Of a stretch of DNA of 11,184 nucleotides, positions 7,832 to 11,184 are shown piece by piece. Source of the DNA: Synura sp. LO234KE (Eukaryota; Sar; Synurophyceae; Synurales; Mallomonadaceae); contig VKHC01000236.1 of assembly GCA_015143735.1 (NCBI GenBank), forward strand, positions 1 to 11,184. Direction: 5' to 3'. The translations under genes and the position numbers were made by a program. The notes beneath the pieces are model-generated. The model had not been told where the DNA came from and made no database searches. It saw nothing but the letters and a program-made list of their open reading frames with translations. Each line of letters begins with the position of its first letter. Positions within the stretch are counted from its first letter, which is position 1.

Positions 7832-9209
7832 TTCCGAGTCTTTAGCGATCGAAATTTTAAAGGTATAAATAACAAATACTTAAAACCTCATTGGCATATT
7901 CTGAGTCGAAACCTCTCCGAACTGGAGTAGAAAAAAGCTTAGATGTGTATCGGGACGAAAACCGCCACACGTTTTTAAAACTATGCTTGAGTTTCTAAGT
8001 TACTGGCACGTGACGGCGTCTCTGATTAGGTAGAAGGAGACACGTGTACTCACCCTTGGTCACCAACAAGGGAGTTGCCCGAGGTGACAATCACGGAACA
8101 AGAGGACCGTGGAGAAACGAAGAATTGTAGGAATATTTGTTGCTATCGCTCACGAGGACTATGTATAAGGTACAGAGAAAGATTCTCGACATAAAGACAA
8201 TTCATTTATTGATAGTAATAGTTCTTATGTGCAGACGCAAAGTGCAAGAAAGTATAGGGTTTCAAGAGACGAATGAAAAGCAATTATACTGTATGTGCAA
8301 TAAGCAGACATTCAACAAACGTGTTAAACGTGCTAGCAGTTATTTAGCGGTGTTGATAAATAAATAGAACCTCCTTAAAGCAACTCGAATTCTTCAATAA
8401 ATATAACTACGCACGGTACATAGTGGAATTCCGTAAAATTGACCAAGGCTAGACTACCAAGCTATAAGAATCCATTCCAGCAGGAGCATGGTCAAATCTA
8501 CTTGCTTGTTATCATGTTGCTGCCTTTATGAGAAGATAAGTTTTGCGTTTTTTTGCTTGCACACTGTGCCTGCACTGTAGCCACGCTCAACAACTTCCCC
8601 CTACTTCAAAGTAGTATGATGTGTGACGCTCAGGGGTAGTAAGCGTGCCCCCCTTTAGTTAGGAAACTTGTTGTCTCCTTTTTTCTAATCTGGTTTCTTA
8701 AGTGCTCTCACCTGGAGTGCTATATTCCTCGAGTACGGGGCTTGTCACTTGGTGCATGTTTGAGGATGGTTGGTGTTTGTAGGGCGCGGTTCTCTTACAC
8801 ATCCGCGACGATGCCTTCTTATCTAAGTTGACCTTATTTCTACATCCTCAAATTCTAACGATGTAATTATAGTAAAAAAAGTTCCATTCTATCTAACACT
8901 ACTCTGACCCCTGCGGCAAGTTCTTTCGTTACTGTTACCGGATACTATGGTTTGTACTTCTCAATAATTAACTTTCAAAACATGTGACGGTTTTTGCACC
9001 GATCATTTCCAGGATTTTTCTACTCAAATGCTCGCGAGCTTAGCCTCAGGATTTTTGAAATGGCTTATAAATCATCGTCACCCAAGCCATCAAAAGCGCA
9101 GATGATATCCCCCCGAATAGCAAAACCGATCTCTCCGCTTACAAAGTGGGCTCAACATGCAGTAAAATTTATACTAAACATCACAAAAATTCAATTGTTA
9201 TGAAAATAA
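7832..9209. other. Long gene-poor AT-rich stretch
   Basis: No gene is supported. The left part (7876-8140) lies upstream of the unknown minus-strand frames and may hold their promoter. Bases 8053-8072 form an imperfect hairpin (CCCTTG..CAAGGG). A plus-strand frame with an ATG at 8161 (68 codons, one hydrophobic stretch IHLLIVIVLM) has no start context or neighbour that supports it. Another frame at about 9060-9203 (47 codons from an ATG) sits just before disrupted gene copy B and could be an upstream exon of it. A weak match to repeat R lies at 8728-8775. Confidence 0.45.
8728..8775 (+). repeat. Possible degenerate fragment of repeat R
   Basis: CTCGAGTACGGGGCTTGTC and the following ACTTGGTGCATG..GAGGATGGTTGGTG parallel CTCGGTCACAGGACTTGCC and ATTTGGTACGTAGGGGATAGTTATTG of copy 1, in the same order and spacing. 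Identity is only about two thirds over fewer than 50 bases, so chance similarity remains possible. Confidence 0.3.
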
Positions 9210-10050
9210 ATAAATTTTTGCCCGAATGCTCAGAGAAATTGGGAAATCCGCAACTTAAAAACTAACGCTACTGATGCGTACAACAATGAACTAGCGCATC
9301 AGGTCAAGGATTACAGCCGTTACAAAGTACTTATAGATAGGCTTACTACTGTCGTCTGGACTGCTAGTAAGGTTACCGGACTCGACCACTCAGATCCGAT
9401 CTACTGACTCCAATACAGCATCGCAACGTAAAAGTTCGGAAGTGACTTCGTAGTGGGCCTCATTAAAATGTCTTCCGTGTACTTTGAATTGCTGGGGTTG
9501 AGGCAGTCGATCTGTCTTAGCTTCGACGTCTCCGCCTCCAACTCTCATCGAGCAGGGGAGCTCTGCACCCAAAATTTGCGTGTGCTCCTCTACTCACCTC
9601 ACGATGGTCCGACAAGATGCGCTTCCTAGGGTCTTTCAATCGAGCGACCTGTACTCTACACTTCTCAGCGCGGTTCGCGGCATTGCGGCAACCTCCAGGC
9701 GGCACAAACTGCTTTCTAGGGCACTTCACACTTAATTAGATACAAATGATAGAGCATTTCTTGGAGGGAGCCCAGACGAAGTCTCGTGGATGGATCTAAG
9801 TGACCCACTCTGGGCGGAAATCGCGCGGCTAGTGGAGATGACCAGGCGGCAAGGAAGCTTCTTCTTTTTCTCCGGTCTTGTTGCCGGTCGACGCATCCAC
9901 AGATCATCCACAAGAATGGAAGAAGGTGATTGGTACGTCTCGCCCGACGAGATCACCAGCACCACCGTGCGGCCAGTGCCTACAAGCAGACGATGGGATA
10001 ATAGCGGCCTCATAAATCTCTCCTCACACTTGTTCCCTGTTATTTTTTAA
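9210..10050 (+). pseudogene. Disrupted gene of the same unknown family, copy B
   Basis: This is a plus-strand relative of the minus-strand gene at 6130-7262. Three blocks match in order. VKDYSRY..VVWTA (9303-9365) corresponds to VREHNRF..LLWTA, at equal length without a gap. DALPRVFQ..DLYSTLLSAVRGIAA (9616-9690) corresponds to DVLPIIFQ..DDVYLAALRSIAA. LDTNDRAFLGG..VSWMDLSDPLWAEI (9736-9822) corresponds to LDQIDRLEGLF..VPWDELINSLWNEL. One frame is open at 9210-9404 and again at 9432-9626, separated by TGA (9405-9407) and TAA (9429-9431). Coding then moves to another frame, open from 9502 to 10050 except for a TAA at 9733-9735 directly before LDTNDR. Several lesions, unlike those of copy A, suggest independent decay. 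Introns might explain some of them, but not easily the 9733 stop, since the codons on both sides align with copy A. Function unknown. Confidence 0.6.
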
Positions 10051-10246
10051 GAATTTTCAAGGGACCTTGGAGCTTTGGTGGTTGATCTTTCTCACCTATC
10101 TCACGGCCTCTTTCAATCGACTACAGCGCAACGCACCTTTTCAGCTATGCGCTCCTCCCTAGTATTAAGCAGTAAGCAATATGGGGTGCCATAGGCAACA
10201 CCTCCTCCTCTCCTCGTCATCCCGTTCCAGTTAGTTGGAGATGTCG

Positions 10247-10550
10247 TGGCGGCATTCTCCCCTACCTCTACTCGGTCACGGGATTCGCTCGTTCGGCACA
10301 TACTATGGAATATTTTGCTCCCCGAAAAACTTATAGTTAGTTGCAATCACCAACAGGACAGAAATGCCAGACCTGAATCACCAACAGGACAAAAATGTCA
10401 GACCTAGAATAACATGAAATAACTTGAAGTACCGCTACCTGTGATACCTAACCACTCCACCTAGGGGATAGTCATTTTGCGCAATCGTATGGTGATGGTG
10501 AAGTGTGCCTTGACTACTTAGTCTGTAATAAATACTAACTATTGGATTTT
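10247..10550 (+). repeat. Interspersed repeat R, copy 3, degenerate and interrupted
   Basis: The left end (GGCGGCATTCTCCCC.TACCTCTACTCGGTCACGGGA) matches the start of copy 1. The right end (TAGGGGATAGTCATT..GTAATAAATACTAACTATTGGATTT) matches its second half, in the same orientation. Between about 10305 and 10460 lie some 155 bases absent from copies 1 and 2, including a 31-base tandem duplication. This copy is more diverged and therefore probably older. Confidence 0.7.
10346..10407 (+). repeat. 31-base tandem duplication inside repeat R copy 3
   Basis: Two adjacent 31-base units (10346-10376 and 10377-10407) both begin ATCACCAACAGGACA or ATCACCAACAGGACAA and differ at only a few positions. 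With only two adjacent units and no spacer this is a simple tandem duplication, not an array. Confidence 0.85.
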
Positions 10551-10761
10551 GGAAAATTGCGGTCGTTGATAGATTTTATTAAGACCTGGTATCACCCAAA
10601 ATAATTCGATTGCAAAATTTTATAGTAAAGAAATGCATAAAGAAAATACTACATATCACATTCTATACTTAAAAATCTTAGATAACTAAAGGAACAATTC
10701 ATAGCGCAGCAAAGAAAGTACAGATGCAAATATCATTTATATTGTAGAAGTGACCGCCGCA
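10551..10761. other. Short AT-rich 3' flank
   Basis: AT-rich sequence lies between repeat copy 3 and the stop codon of the minus-strand gene at 10762. It is probably the 3' untranslated and terminator region of that gene. No other feature is seen. Confidence 0.4.
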
Positions 10762-11184
10762 CTATTGAAAGGCCCCACCAAGAAGTACTAGGAGCGCTTG
10801 AGCGTCATCGACCGCATCCGTCGCCCCAGCGTGCGCTAATATCGACATTAAGTCCTTGTAACCGTTGGCAAGCTTAGCCATCAGTCGCTGAAGGGAGATC
10901 AGTTCGCGGGAGTCCGTCCGCAACTTTTGCCCTCGTTCGACAAAACTACAAACCCATAGCTGCTGAAGGCATTCAAGCAGCATATCGAGCAGGAAGTTGA
11001 TTTTTGAAGCTGTCATGTGCTCAAACCTTCCTTCCGAGGAATCGAGCGCGGACTGCATTTGAGCATCAACTGTGTTCTCGACTGGTGGTTCAGAGAAGGT
11101 GGAGGACTGCAACGAGGCGGTGTACGACAAATACGCCTCCACAAATCGGCCGAACCCGACATCCATTTGAGGGTTTGAATCCGC
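10762..11184 (-). CDS. Partial gene, possible gamma-tubulin complex component (Spc97/Spc98 family), C-terminal end
   Basis: The frame is open from the window edge to TAG at 10762-10764, with six codons before the first ATG (11166), so this is the last exon of a gene that starts outside the window. Its 140 residues are mostly helical. FGRFVEAYLSYTASLQ resembles the conserved helix near the end of gamma-tubulin complex proteins (pattern F..vi.AH..yL..i). A polar linker follows, then further amphipathic helices (KINFLLDMLLECLQQLW, SLQRLMAKLANGYKDLMSIL) and a terminal ALLVLL, where family members usually end in LLLRLDFN. If correct, the product helps nucleate microtubules at the spindle pole body. 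The match is by pattern only and lacks the diagnostic terminal motif, so other helical scaffold proteins remain possible. Coding quality is good: no stops over 423 bases. Confidence 0.4.
   Translation of the reverse strand, partial: ADSNPQMDVGFGRFVEAYLSYTASLQSSTFSEPPVENTVDAQMQSALDSSEGRFEHMTASKINFLLDMLLECLQQLWVCSFVERGQKLRTDSRELISLQRLMAKLANGYKDLMSILAHAGATDAVDDAQALLVLLGGAFQ

Noticed and set aside
8161-8367. 68-codon plus-strand frame with a hydrophobic stretch
   Set aside because: No homology, splice context or promoter was visible; such frames are expected by chance in AT-rich DNA.
9732-10013. 93-codon minus-strand frame
   Set aside because: It lies opposite copy B, whose plus-strand frame matches copy A in conserved blocks; the minus frame has no support.
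10346-10407. Two 31-base repeats considered as a CRISPR array
   Set aside because: There are only two units, directly adjacent without spacers, in a eukaryotic context.

Overview
The window looks like eukaryotic nuclear DNA, most likely from a filamentous or plant-associated fungus. The evidence is short spliceosomal introns (about 47-108 bases, GT..AG), conserved eukaryotic proteins split over many small exons, few long reading frames, and interspersed repeats between decayed gene copies. Genus and phylum cannot be fixed from this sequence.

Layout. Bases 1-161 are the first copy of a repeat (family R). Bases 162-2536 are AT-rich. They hold a possible small spliced minus-strand gene (1462-1701) with a TATA-like box and a cluster of repeated short motifs upstream. 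Bases 2537-5270 are the well-supported core, two conserved genes arranged head to head. One is a nine-exon minus-strand gene for the Pch2/TRIP13 AAA+ ATPase (meiotic and spindle checkpoint HORMA remodeler). The other is a five-exon plus-strand gene for mitochondrial ribosomal protein bL21m. Their start codons are separated by only 73 bases, so they probably share a bidirectional promoter. A second, inverted R copy at 5549-5713 closes this block, so the two genes sit between inverted repeats.

Bases 5714-10050 are a mosaic. A GC-richer stretch carries a disrupted minus-strand gene of unknown family (6130-7262). Next to it is an unknown 164-codon reading frame (7337-7831) whose end resembles the start of that gene. 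After a long gene-poor AT-rich stretch comes a second disrupted gene on the plus strand (9210-10050). Collinear protein blocks show that it is a diverged relative of the 6130-7262 gene in opposite orientation. Bases 10247-10550 hold a third, degenerate R copy, interrupted by an insertion containing a 31-base tandem duplication. The window ends inside the last exon of a minus-strand gene that may encode a gamma-tubulin complex component.

The two clear genes act in different places (nuclear chromosome axis and kinetochore versus mitochondrial ribosome), and nothing suggests a shared pathway beyond a shared promoter. The unusual material is the pair of inverted, decayed relatives of an unrecognised gene family among repeats. 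No CRISPR array, tRNA, rRNA or autonomous transposon gene was recognised. All gene structures were spliced by eye and no database was searched.
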